DNA of 64,000 nucleotides from Nesterenkonia halotolerans (GTDB lineage Bacteria; Actinomycetota; Actinomycetes; Actinomycetales; Micrococcaceae). The stretch spans positions 992,001-1,056,000 of the forward strand of contig NZ_JADBEE010000001.1 of NCBI RefSeq assembly GCF_014874065.1, read 5' to 3'. Under the pieces are notes generated by a model, which was not told where the DNA came from, searched no databases, and saw nothing but the letters and a program-made list of their open reading frames with translations. Position numbers and translations under genes: made by a program. Of the stretch, positions 16,467 to 24,246 are shown piece after piece. Position 1 is the first letter of the stretch. Each line of letters begins with the position of its first letter.

Positions 16467-17999
16467 TCATCGCCGGTCCCGCCGCGCGGGAACCTCCGGA
16501 GTATGCAGCCGGAGCATCACCGCGTCGGTATGGGCCGGCGGCTGCCCGCGCCCGAACCTGCTGACCACCACGGTCACGACGAAGGCCAGCGGGACGCACC
16601 ACAGCGCAGGGGACACGAGCAGCTGCAGCGCTCCGGGCTGCACCGGCCCCTCCCCCAGCGCGAGCCCCAGCACCTGAGCGGTCAGCGAGCTCACGGCACC
16701 CACGGCCATGCCCCAGATCGCACCCTGGGCGGTCAGCCCGCGCCACCACACTCCCAGCAGCATCACCGGGGCGAGGGCGGAGGCGGTGAAGGTGAACACC
16801 ATGGCCACCGCTCCGGCCAGGGCGAGCTCGGAGGTGGCGGTCCCCACTGCCAGCGGCACGGCGATGGCCAGCAGCGCGCCCAGCCGGAAGCCGCGCACCG
16901 TCCCGGAGAAGAACTCCTGAGAGAGCACCCCGGAGACCGAGACGACGAGCCCCGAGGTGGTGGAGAGGAAGGCCGCGAAGGCGCCCCCGGCGATCAGCGC
17001 GGTGAGCAGGTCGCTGGAGAGTCCATCGAAGACCGCGGCGGGCAGCCGCAGGATCGCGGTGTCATGGCTGAGCCCCCCGCTGCGCGCGATCTCGCCGGCG
17101 GCGGCAGGTGTTCCCCAGACCAGACGGGCGACGACGCCCAGGACCACGGGCAGCAGATAGAACAGGACCAGCAGCCCCATCAGGACCGTCGTGGTCCTGC
17201 GGGCCGCCGCCCCGTCGGGATTCGTGTAGAAGCGGACCAGCACGTGCGGCAGGCCGAGGGTTCCCATCATCAGCGCCAGCAGCACCGAGGTGCTGCGCGA
17301 GAACTCGGCCCACGGATCCCCTGCTGGACCTAACGCCGCCAGCGAGGTGGACCACGCGCCGTCGAAGGCTGGCAGCTGGAGGCGATCCCACAGTCCGACC
17401 TGCAGCAGGATGAACACAGTGGGCACCAGCAGCGCGGTGAGCTTCACCCAGTACTGCACGGCCTGCGCCAGCGTCACCGAGCGCATGCCGCCGGTGAGCA
17501 CCACGAAGAGCACGACCAGGGAGACCAGCAGCGGCCCCACCCATCCGGGGGCCCCGCCGGTGGCGGAGAGCGCGATCGAGGCGCCATGCAGCTGCGGGAC
17601 GATGTAGAGCCATCCCGCGGCGACGACGACGATCACCGTCATCCGGCGCATCAGCGCCGAACGGAAGCGCAGCACCACGAAGTCCGGCAGCGTATAGGCC
17701 CCCGAGCGGCGCAGCGGTGCGGCCATGAAGAGCAGCAGGATCAGGAACCCCGCGGTGTAGCCCACCGGAAACCACAGCCCGTAGGTCCCGTGGGCCAGGA
17801 TCAGGCCGGCCACGCCGAGGAAGCTGGCGGCGGAGAGGAATTCTCCGGCGATCGCCGAGGCGTTCATCCAGGGCGGCACCCGGCGCGAGGCCACGAAGAA
17901 GTCACTGGTGCTGCGCGAGAGACCGGGGCTTCCCAGCAGCAGCGTCAGCGCGCAGACCGCTCCGACGGCGAACAGCACCGTGATCTGTTCCCCGGTCAT
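16467..17999 (-). CDS. Sodium:solute symporter (SSS family), acetate/monocarboxylate type
   Basis: A 510-residue membrane protein with about 13 hydrophobic segments. The motif FFVASRRVPPWMNASAIAGE and SAASFLGVAG is typical of the ActP/MctC branch of the SSS family, as is GTLGLPHVLVRFYTNPDG. Such proteins take up acetate, pyruvate or propionate with Na+ or H+. It is the last gene of a four-gene unit: histidine kinase, LytTR regulator, small membrane protein, symporter. All are joined by 4-base stop/start overlaps, so the regulator pair very likely serves this transporter or its divergent paralogue at 20684-22342. Confidence 0.92.
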   Translation of the reverse strand: MTGEQITVLFAVGAVCALTLLLGSPGLSRSTSDFFVASRRVPPWMNASAIAGEFLSAASFLGVAGLILAHGTYGLWFPVGYTAGFLILLLFMAAPLRRSGAYTLPDFVVLRFRSALMRRMTVIVVVAAGWLYIVPQLHGASIALSATGGAPGWVGPLLVSLVVLFVVLTGGMRSVTLAQAVQYWVKLTALLVPTVFILLQVGLWDRLQLPAFDGAWSTSLAALGPAGDPWAEFSRSTSVLLALMMGTLGLPHVLVRFYTNPDGAAARRTTTVLMGLLVLFYLLPVVLGVVARLVWGTPAAAGEIARSGGLSHDTAILRLPAAVFDGLSSDLLTALIAGGAFAAFLSTTSGLVVSVSGVLSQEFFSGTVRGFRLGALLAIAVPLAVGTATSELALAGAVAMVFTFTASALAPVMLLGVWWRGLTAQGAIWGMAVGAVSSLTAQVLGLALGEGPVQPGALQLLVSPALWCVPLAFVVTVVVSRFGRGQPPAHTDAVMLRLHTPEVPARRDRR

Positions 18000-18442
18000 C
18001 GAGGCTCACCGTCTGCGTCAGGGGTGGGTGGGGTGAGCCCGACCACCTCGACCCAGCGCCGCTCATTGGCCTCGGCCCGACGCTGGAAGAACCAGGCCGT
18101 CCCGAGCAGCACCGGGAAGAAGCCCACGCCGGGCACCACCCATGCCAGCGGCACGCCGGCCAGCAGCAGCCCGCCGATCGAGGTGGCGGTCAGCAGCAGT
18201 CCCACCACCACGAGCAACACGAAGAATCCGACGCCGAGGACCAGAGCCAACCGAAGCTGGGCTCGCATGAGTCGGCGCACTGCCGCGGCCGACTCGGCAC
18301 GGGAGAGGTCTCCCTGCTCCGCGCCCAGCGCGTGCTCTGCCGCCTGGCCGCTACTGAGCAGCGCCTCACGCACGCTGGGCACAGCACGAGGTCCTCGCAC
18401 CGCACTCCACGTGGCCGGGGAGGGCTCCTCGGGCGAGCTCAC
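17996..18442 (-). CDS. Small two-segment membrane protein paired with the symporter
   Basis: A protein of 148 residues with a hydrophilic N-terminal half and two adjacent membrane segments (ALVLGVGFFVLLVVVGLLL and AWVVPGVGFFPVLLGTAWFF). Start chosen at GTG 18442 because it overlaps the upstream regulator stop as GTGA and its own stop overlaps the symporter ATG. A longer reading into the regulator gene is unsupported. By position it corresponds to the small DUF485-type subunit found with ActP-like symporters, but I do not see a clear DUF485 motif, so it may be a different accessory protein. No catalytic residues. Confidence 0.78.
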   Translation of the reverse strand: MSSPEEPSPATWSAVRGPRAVPSVREALLSSGQAAEHALGAEQGDLSRAESAAAVRRLMRAQLRLALVLGVGFFVLLVVVGLLLTATSIGGLLLAGVPLAWVVPGVGFFPVLLGTAWFFQRRAEANERRWVEVVGLTPPTPDADGEPR

Positions 18443-19218
18443 AGCCTGCGCTCCTCGAGCCGCTCGCGGACCTGTGGCATCAGGCGTCGGCTGACTTCGA
18501 GCTCCGCGCCGGTGACCTCGACGAGCATCCGGCCCTGTCGCCGCGTCACTCGTCGGACGTGGGCGAGGTTCACCATGGAGGACCGGTGAGTGCGCAGGAA
18601 CCCGTGGACCTCCCACTGGTCCTCCAGCTCGGCCAGCGGCGCGCGCAGCAGGTACGTCCCCGCCTGGGTGTGCAGCCGCGCGTAGTCCCCGTGGGCCTGG
18701 ACCCAGCGGATGTCCTGGAGGTTGACGAGCACGGTGGAGTCTCCCTGCAGCACTGAGACACGGACCGGATCAGCGCGTTCGGGCCTCGCCGTCTGCTGTG
18801 CCGCGGCCGCCCGGCGCAGCGCCTCCGCAAGCCGCTCCGCCCGCACCGGCTTGAGCAGGTAGTCCCGGGCTTCGAGTTCGAAGGCCTCCACCGCCGGGTG
18901 GGCGTCGGCAGTCACGAACACCACCTGGGGGCTGGGGGTCGAGGCGCCGTCCTCACCTTCCCCCTCGTTCGGGCTCTCTTCGCGCAGGCGCCGCGCCAGG
19001 GCCAGACCGCTCATAGCCGGCATATGGATGTCGAGGAGCACCACATCGACCTGCTGGGTCTGCAGCAGCTGCTCGGCGGCCCGCGCGTCGGAAGCGGTGA
19101 ACACCTCCCCCGCCTGGGGGTCGGCTGCCAGGAGCCACTCCATCTGGGTCACCGCGAGCGGCTCGTCGTCGACCACCAGCACGGTGAGGCCCTGGGCGAG
19201 TGGCGCGGCGTCCATCAT
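18439..19218 (-). CDS. LytTR-family response regulator
   Basis: A 259-residue two-component regulator. The receiver domain has the acidic pair D17-D18, the phosphorylation site D63 in VVLLDIHMPAM and a conserved Lys in YLLKPVRAERL. It is interrupted by a short acidic, Ser/Pro-rich loop (EESPNEGEGEDGASTPSPQ). The C-terminal LytTR DNA-binding domain shows DIRWVQAHGDYARLHT, and LRTHRSSMVNLAHVRRV. It is made directly after its kinase (ATGA overlap) and before the small membrane protein and symporter. It probably controls one or both SSS symporter operons; the binding site was not located. Confidence 0.93.
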   Translation of the reverse strand: MMDAAPLAQGLTVLVVDDEPLAVTQMEWLLAADPQAGEVFTASDARAAEQLLQTQQVDVVLLDIHMPAMSGLALARRLREESPNEGEGEDGASTPSPQVVFVTADAHPAVEAFELEARDYLLKPVRAERLAEALRRAAAAQQTARPERADPVRVSVLQGDSTVLVNLQDIRWVQAHGDYARLHTQAGTYLLRAPLAELEDQWEVHGFLRTHRSSMVNLAHVRRVTRRQGRMLVEVTGAELEVSRRLMPQVRERLEERRL

Positions 19219-20126
19219 GGTGAATCCTGGGCTGGCGGTGGGGTCGGGGAGGTCGACGGGGTCTCGGAAGCCGCAGGACTTTGGGAGGTGCAGGGCGGGA
19301 GCTGGCCGGGCTGGAACTTCGGGATGCGCATCGAGACGCGCATCCCCTCCCCGGGAGCGGTCTCGACCACCAGCCCCGCCTCGGCGCCATAGGCCTGACG
19401 CAGACGGAGATCCACGTTGCGCACACCTATATGGGCGTTGCCGGCCTCACCGTGCAGCACCTCCCGCATCGCGGCAGGTTCGGCGCCCTGGCCGTCATCC
19501 ACGACGCTGATCTCCGCGTGGGTCCCGGCGTCCGCGGCGCGCAGCCACACGGTGCCTGATCCGGTCTCGGAGTCCACCCCGTGGCGCACCGCGTTCTCCA
19601 CCAGCGGCTGCACGGCCAGGAACGGAATCTGCACGCCGAGCACCTCCGGAGCGATCTGCAGCTTGACCTGGATCCGATCGCCGAAGCGCGCCTTCTCCAG
19701 CAGCACATAGCGCTCGATCGCGGCGAGCTCCTCGCGCAGGGTCGTGAAGTCTCCTTCTGCACGCAGGCTGTATCGGGTGAAATCGGCGAAGTCGAGGACC
19801 AGCTCGCGGGCCCGCACCGGATCCGCCGGGATCGTCGCGGCGATGGCGTTGAGGCTGTTGTAGATGAAATGCGGGGAGATCTGCGCGCGCAGCGAGCGCA
19901 GCTCCGCCTCCACCAGCTGACGCCGCATCGCCTCATCCACCGAGGCCTCGCTCAACTCAGCGCGGATCTCCGGGCTGATGACCGACTCCCCCGCGCGGGA
20001 ACGGCCGGCGTCGTCGTCGGTGGCTTCGGCTCGGTGGGTCCGGTACAGCAGCACGGCAGCACCGACCACCCCGACCACCAGGGCCAGGGCGAGCACGAAG
20101 GGGGCGAACGCCGCCAGTGAGTTCAT
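19215..20126 (-). CDS. LytS-like sensor histidine kinase
   Basis: A 303-residue kinase with one N-terminal membrane segment (FVLALALVVGVVGAAVLL). The His_kinase domain has the phosphoacceptor H86 in LRAQISPHFIYNSLNAI, and the HATPase domain has VQPLVENAVRHGV and IGVRNVDLRL. No extracytoplasmic sensor domain is present, so input may come from the membrane, a partner or the co-encoded transporter. Start taken at 20126 because AGGA lies 8 bases upstream; ATG 20135 is the alternative. A Pro/Ser/Thr-rich tail follows the catalytic domain. It is first in the kinase–regulator–small protein–symporter unit. Confidence 0.92.
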   Translation of the reverse strand: MNSLAAFAPFVLALALVVGVVGAAVLLYRTHRAEATDDDAGRSRAGESVISPEIRAELSEASVDEAMRRQLVEAELRSLRAQISPHFIYNSLNAIAATIPADPVRARELVLDFADFTRYSLRAEGDFTTLREELAAIERYVLLEKARFGDRIQVKLQIAPEVLGVQIPFLAVQPLVENAVRHGVDSETGSGTVWLRAADAGTHAEISVVDDGQGAEPAAMREVLHGEAGNAHIGVRNVDLRLRQAYGAEAGLVVETAPGEGMRVSMRIPKFQPGQLPPCTSQSPAASETPSTSPTPPPAQDSP

Positions 20127-20234
20127 CGTGTTCATCCTATGAGGGGTGAGCCGAGGATGTTGCACAGCTCACGGACCGACCATTCATCGCTAATTCGGCA
20201 CCGCTCGTCGCACGACCCCTGAAAATGGCTGAGC

Positions 20235-20248
20235 GTGACCCTGGTCAC
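20235..20248. promoter_or_regulatory. CRP/GlxR-like binding site
   Basis: GTGACCCTGGTCAC matches the CRP-family consensus GTGA-N6-TCAC exactly and is flanked by C and A (consensus T and A). It lies in the gap between the divergent kinase operon and DUF485–actP operon, about 75 bases before the DUF485 start. In corynebacteria the cAMP regulator GlxR binds such sites at acetate and monocarboxylate uptake genes, so control by carbon status is plausible here. Confidence 0.6.
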
Positions 20249-20321
20249 ACTGCACGCTGGGGACATACATCCGTGAATCTGGCTCGCGTGAGTGAGCCGA
20301 GACGACCTAGGAGGACCAGCC

Positions 20322-20684
20322 ATGACTCACGTCAATGCCCCGCACGCGGGGCCCGTTGACTACCGGGAGGTGCAGCAGCGAGATGACTTCAAGGAGCTTC
20401 GCAAGACGCACCGAAGCTTCGTCTTCCCGATGACGGCGTTCTTCCTGCTCTGGTACATCGCCTTCGTGATCGCCGCCGCGTTCTTCCCCGACTTTATGGC
20501 CATCAAGGTGTGGGGAAACATCAACCTCGGCCTGATCCTGGGACTCGCGCAGTTCCTGACCACCTTCTTGATCACCGGACTCTACGTCTGGTTCACCAAT
20601 TCCAAGCTGGACCCGAAGTCCTCGGCGATCCGGCTCGAGCTCGAGGCCAGAGGCGCAGGCCTGCCTGAGGAGGAGAAGCACTGA
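20322..20684 (+). CDS. DUF485 family small membrane protein, ActP partner
   Basis: A 120-residue protein with two membrane segments (SFVFPMTAFFLLWYIAFVIAA and LGLILGLAQFLTTFLITGLY) framed by charged ends. This pattern, including RDDFKELRKTHRSFVFP and the C-terminal YVWFTNSKLDP, is the DUF485 (YjcH) family, found with acetate permease ActP. Start ATG 20322 follows a strong TAGGAGGA (20309-20315). The stop overlaps the ActP start as TGATG. It presumably forms a complex with or stabilises the symporter. Confidence 0.93.
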   Translation: MTHVNAPHAGPVDYREVQQRDDFKELRKTHRSFVFPMTAFFLLWYIAFVIAAAFFPDFMAIKVWGNINLGLILGLAQFLTTFLITGLYVWFTNSKLDPKSSAIRLELEARGAGLPEEEKH

Positions 20685-22342
20685 TGAACTCCCTGATCAC
20701 CGCGTTCACCGCGAATGCACCTGCGGCGCCGCTAGCCAATGCCGCTGCTGAGGCGGGCTCCGACGTCGGCAGCCCGCTCGCGAACATCGCCATCTTCGTC
20801 GTCTTCGTGGGCGTCACGCTCTTCTTCGTGATCCGCGCCTCGAAGAACAACAACACCGCTGCGGACTACTACGCCGGCGGGCGTTCCTTCTCCGGCACCC
20901 AGAACGGCACGGCGATCGCCGGGGACTACCTCTCCGCGGCCTCCTTCCTGGGCATCGTGGGGGCCATCGCGGTCTACGGCTACGACGGCTTCCTCTACTC
21001 CATCGGCTTCCTGGTGGCGTGGCTGATCGCACTGCTTCTGGTCGCCGAGCTGATGCGCAACACCGGCAAATTCACCATGGCCGATGTGCTCAGCTTCCGC
21101 CTGCGGCAGCAGCCGGTGCGGATCGCCGCGGCGATCTCCACACTGGCCGTCTGCCTGTTCTACCTGCTGGCGCAGATGGCGGGCGCCGGCGCGCTGGTCT
21201 CGCTGCTGCTGGGCATCGACTCCGGAGTGGGTCAGTCGCTGATCATCGCCGTGGTCGGCGCGCTGATGATCTTCTACGTGTTCATCGGCGGCATGAAGGG
21301 CACCACCTGGGTGCAGATCATCAAGGCCACCCTGCTGATCATCGGCTCGGCCGTGATGACCATCTGGGTGCTTGCGCTCTATGGCTTCAACTTCTCGGAG
21401 CTGCTCGGCGCGGCCGTGGAGAACACCGGTGAGGAGGCTCTGCTCGAGCCCGGTCTGCAGTACGGCGCAGACCTGTTCACCAAGCTGGACTTCATGTCCC
21501 TGGGCATCGCGCTGGTGCTGGGCACCGCTGCGCTGCCGCATGTGCTGATCCGCTTCTACACGGTGCCGACCGCCAAGGACGCACGGAAGTCTGTGGTGGT
21601 GGCCATCGCGCTGATCGGTGCGTTCTACCTGTTCACCCTGGTGCTGGGCTACGGCGCAGCGGCGCTGCTGGACACCGAGACGATCCTGGCAGCACCGGGC
21701 GGGCAGAACTCGGCCGCCCCGCTGCTGGCCTATGAACTCGGCGGCACGCTGCTGCTGGGCTTCATCGCCGCCGTCGCCTTCGCCACGATCCTCGCGGTGG
21801 TTGCCGGGCTGACCATCACCGCCTCGGCCTCCTTCGCCCACGATGTCTACGCCCAGGTCATTAAGAAGGGCAAGCTGGACTCCGCCGGTGAGGTCAAGGC
21901 CGCGCGCATGACCGTGATCGTGGTGGGCATCCTGGCGATCCTCGGCGGCATCGGCGCACAGGGACAGAACGTGGCCTTCCTGGTCGCGCTCGCCTTCGCC
22001 GTGGCCGCCTCGGCCAACCTGCCGACGATCCTGTACTCGCTGTTCTGGAAGCGCTTCACCACCCGTGGTGCACTGTGGTCCATGTACGGCGGGCTCAGCT
22101 CCGCGCTGCTGCTGATCGCCTTCTCCCCGGTGGTCTGGGGCCGCGACACCTCCTTCTTCCCGGATGTGGATCTGGCGATCTACCCGCTCACCAACCCGGG
22201 TCTGGTCTCGATCCCGCTGGCCTTCCTGCTGGGCTGGATCGGTTCGCTGACCTCCAAGGTGGCGGAGGACCCGGCCAAGCAGGCCGAGATGGAGATCCGC
22301 TCGCTCACGGGCGTGGGCGCGGAGAAGGCCACGGAGCACTAA
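20684..22342 (+). CDS. actP: Cation/acetate symporter (ActP/MctC-like)
   Basis: A 552-residue SSS-family membrane protein with about 13 hydrophobic segments. Diagnostic stretches are DYYAGGRSFSGTQNGTAIAG, SAASFLGIVGAI, GTAALPHVLIRFYTVPTAKD and TITASASFAHDVYAQV, the latter typical of ActP and MctC. It takes up acetate and related short monocarboxylates with a cation. It is coupled to the DUF485 gene, divergent from a two-component operon containing a second SSS symporter, and preceded by a CRP-like box. A perfect palindromic repeat lies 28 bases after the stop and probably ends transcription. Confidence 0.94.
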   Translation: MNSLITAFTANAPAAPLANAAAEAGSDVGSPLANIAIFVVFVGVTLFFVIRASKNNNTAADYYAGGRSFSGTQNGTAIAGDYLSAASFLGIVGAIAVYGYDGFLYSIGFLVAWLIALLLVAELMRNTGKFTMADVLSFRLRQQPVRIAAAISTLAVCLFYLLAQMAGAGALVSLLLGIDSGVGQSLIIAVVGALMIFYVFIGGMKGTTWVQIIKATLLIIGSAVMTIWVLALYGFNFSELLGAAVENTGEEALLEPGLQYGADLFTKLDFMSLGIALVLGTAALPHVLIRFYTVPTAKDARKSVVVAIALIGAFYLFTLVLGYGAAALLDTETILAAPGGQNSAAPLLAYELGGTLLLGFIAAVAFATILAVVAGLTITASASFAHDVYAQVIKKGKLDSAGEVKAARMTVIVVGILAILGGIGAQGQNVAFLVALAFAVAASANLPTILYSLFWKRFTTRGALWSMYGGLSSALLLIAFSPVVWGRDTSFFPDVDLAIYPLTNPGLVSIPLAFLLGWIGSLTSKVAEDPAKQAEMEIRSLTGVGAEKATEH

Positions 22343-22369
22343 GCCGCTCCCTCCTGCTCCCCCTGCGCC

Positions 22370-22435
22370 GAGGGGCGGATTCTCCGAGTACTTGATGCCG
22401 TATGCGGCATGAGATGCTCGGAGAATCCGCCCCTC
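22370..22435. repeat. Palindromic intergenic repeat, copy 1
   Basis: A perfect 19-bp inverted repeat (22370-22388 and 22417-22435) with core GGCGGATTCTCCGA. It encloses a second small hairpin ATGCCG-TATG-CGGCAT. It lies between the convergent ends of actP (+) and the DUF559-type gene (-), and the latter's TGA stop falls inside the repeat edge (TTGAGGGG). Same family as copies at 23584, 39917 and 46292. Probably also a bidirectional terminator. Confidence 0.85.
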
Positions 22436-23465
22436 AACCGTGTGTGGGCAGGTGCGGCGGGCGCCAGCCGCGCTGCAGCAGGGCCCGCTGGATCCGCGCG
22501 ATGGCGAGACGCCCCTGATCAGCCATGTGGTCCTGGGTGATCCGCACCTCGACCCAGCCCAGCTCCTCGGTGATCTCGCTGCGTCGGACATCCTTGCGGA
22601 CGCTCGCCGGGGAGGAATGAAAGTCCTCGCCCTCGTACTGGATGGACACCTTGAACTCCTCCACCGCCAAATCCGGTTCGAACCAGGGGTAGCCGCTGGG
22701 GTGAGCAATCACCGGGTTCACGCGCGGTTCGGGCAGACCCGCCAAGTGCATGTAATAGCGCAGACGCGTCTCCTGCGGCGAGTCAGACCCGACGCGGATG
22801 AGCTCCAGCACCTCACGTACCTGCCGGATCCCCTTGGTGCGGCCCCGGGCGACGGCGGCCTGGCGCAGCTCGGACAGTGTGGCCAGAGGAGCTCCCTCCT
22901 CCCCGTATTCGCGCCGTGGGCGGCGCACGGCACGGTCACCCAGAATGAGCGCCTGCTCCAAGGGTCGGTGGAGCGCGAGATCCAGCCAGGTCCATGCCGG
23001 GTGGGTGAGCCGGACGCCGTCGAGCGTCACGATGAATCTCTCGGAGACCTCGATGCGGTGCCCGAGGACCAGGCCGGGCCGCTCCACTCGTGGTCCCTCA
23101 CGCGGACTCGTGACGTGGAATGGCAGCCCCGGCTCTCCCGGCAGCAGACCCCACAGCACCGCCGCAGTATCGAAGCTGATCACCCGGTCGGAATCTTCGG
23201 TGAGTCCCTGGAGCAGCGCGTGATGTGCCGGGACCGCCGACGCACCAAGGACTTCCGACTCGCCAGGGAGCCCGCCAATGCCGGGAAGTTCGGTGCCGGT
23301 GTAGATGCCATGGGCGACGCGGCGGACCAGGCCGTTGGCCGCGGAGTGTTCGAGGTCTCGGCGAGTCAGCTCCTCCTCGAGCAGTCTCGCCCGGCGTCGG
23401 CCCAGCGCGGGCATGATCACCGCGGGGCGTCGCCGACGGTCGGGAGGATGGCTGAGCAGTTCCAC
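22434..23465 (-). CDS. AbiEi-like / DUF559-type protein with Vsr-like C-terminal domain
   Basis: A protein of up to 343 residues. The N-terminal part (LLEEELTRRDLEHSAANGLVRRVAHGIYTG) looks like the winged-helix region of AbiEi-type antitoxin-like proteins. The middle resembles that family (ISFDTAAVLWGLLP and LTHPAWTWLDLAL). The C-terminal region has the DUF559/very-short-patch-repair-like pattern (SPQETRLRYYMHLAGLPEPR, PDLAVEEFKVSIQYEGEDFH, then DVRRSEITEELGWVEVRIT), with candidate nuclease residues E, D and E. A DNA-related or nuclease role is inferred, and no partner toxin is adjacent. Start uncertain: 23465 or ATG 23414. It is bracketed by two copies of the palindromic repeat. Confidence 0.75.
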   Translation of the reverse strand: MELLSHPPDRRRRPAVIMPALGRRRARLLEEELTRRDLEHSAANGLVRRVAHGIYTGTELPGIGGLPGESEVLGASAVPAHHALLQGLTEDSDRVISFDTAAVLWGLLPGEPGLPFHVTSPREGPRVERPGLVLGHRIEVSERFIVTLDGVRLTHPAWTWLDLALHRPLEQALILGDRAVRRPRREYGEEGAPLATLSELRQAAVARGRTKGIRQVREVLELIRVGSDSPQETRLRYYMHLAGLPEPRVNPVIAHPSGYPWFEPDLAVEEFKVSIQYEGEDFHSSPASVRKDVRRSEITEELGWVEVRITQDHMADQGRLAIARIQRALLQRGWRPPHLPTHG

Positions 23466-23583
23466 ACGGCCCAGTCAATGCCTCGTCGGATGAGCTCGCG
23501 GCGCCGGACATCGAGCTGTGGACAACGGAAGGTTTTACGCCGCAGCGGTGAACCCCTGAGGAAATCCACCGCCTCTACTCGCG

Positions 23584-23654
23584 TTGAGCGGCGGATTCTC
23601 CGAACGGTTGGGGGCTACTTCCGCATGAGGTACCCGTAAATTCCGCCGCTCAGC
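23584..23654. repeat. Palindromic intergenic repeat, copy 2 (degenerate)
   Basis: The left arm 23584-23603 matches the family fully (TTGAGCGG then GGCGGATTCTCCGA). The right arm (about 23637-23654) keeps CCGCCGCTCA but has lost the inner part, so pairing is imperfect. It lies downstream of the DivIVA-like gene and upstream of the DUF559-type gene. The rest of the 23466-23679 gap shows no gene; an imperfect piece of the same flavour (TGAGGAAATCCACCGCCTC) precedes it near 23555. Confidence 0.75.
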
Positions 23655-23679
23655 GAGAGAGGGGGGTGAAGACCAGCTA

Positions 23680-24246
23680 TCAGCCGACGGAGGCCATGAT
23701 CTCTGTCATCTTGTCCAGGAAGGCGTCCACCTGGGCCTCGTCGTAGCCGTTGTGGCCGTGGGCACCGGTGAAGGTGATCGTGCGGACCTCGTCCACACTC
23801 ATCGGGTTCTCGCCGTCGAGGTACTGCTCGAGCTGGCGGCACAGCTCATCCACCTGCTCCTTGCGGTAGCCGTTGGAGGAGGAGTGCGCGGGCTCGCGGA
23901 AGCGTTTGCCGTCGGGCAGGGCGAGGCGTCCGCGCAGCGGCTCGGCTCGCTCTGCGAGCAGCTCGTACCAGGCGTCCTCACCATGGGCCTCGATGTACTT
24001 GTCCCGCTCTGAACCGGCGAAGGCGTCTTCCAGCCGGTCCAGCGCACCGTCGACCTCTGCGGGGTCATAGCCGCCGCCGGTCATCGAGAAGCTCACATCA
24101 CGGATCTCCGAAAGGGCCATGCCCTCCCCGGAGTCATAGGCCACGCGGGCCCGTCCCATGAATTCGTCAACCTCGCGACGGTTGTACCCCTGCTCCCCGT
24201 CGTCGAGGAGGGTGAAAAGTGCGGTCTCGTTCTGCGCCATGGTCAT
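23680..24246 (-). CDS. DivIVA-domain protein with four short repeats
   Basis: A soluble protein of about 188 residues with four copies of the N-terminal DivIVA-like signature, a GY turn followed by an amphipathic helix: GYNRREVDEFMGRARVAY, GYDPAEVDGALDRLEDAF, GYRKEQVDELCRQLEQYL and GYDEAQVDAFLDKMTEIM. Longer DivIVA coiled coils are absent, so it is not the main polar-growth DivIVA (Wag31). It may bind membrane or the divisome as a multivalent adaptor. Its start overlaps the cdsA stop as ATGA, linking it to phospholipid synthesis genes. Role inferred only. Confidence 0.85.
   Translation of the reverse strand: MTMAQNETALFTLLDDGEQGYNRREVDEFMGRARVAYDSGEGMALSEIRDVSFSMTGGGYDPAEVDGALDRLEDAFAGSERDKYIEAHGEDAWYELLAERAEPLRGRLALPDGKRFREPAHSSSNGYRKEQVDELCRQLEQYLDGENPMSVDEVRTITFTGAHGHNGYDEAQVDAFLDKMTEIMASVG

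Noticed and set aside
20732..22708. A 658-codon open frame opposite actP
   Set aside because: Same reason: His/Gln/Asp/Arg-rich translation without domains, antisense to a well-defined symporter, and running through the palindromic repeat.
22370..23654. CRISPR array formed by the repeats
   Set aside because: The copies are far apart, palindromic over their full length and not separated by regular spacers.
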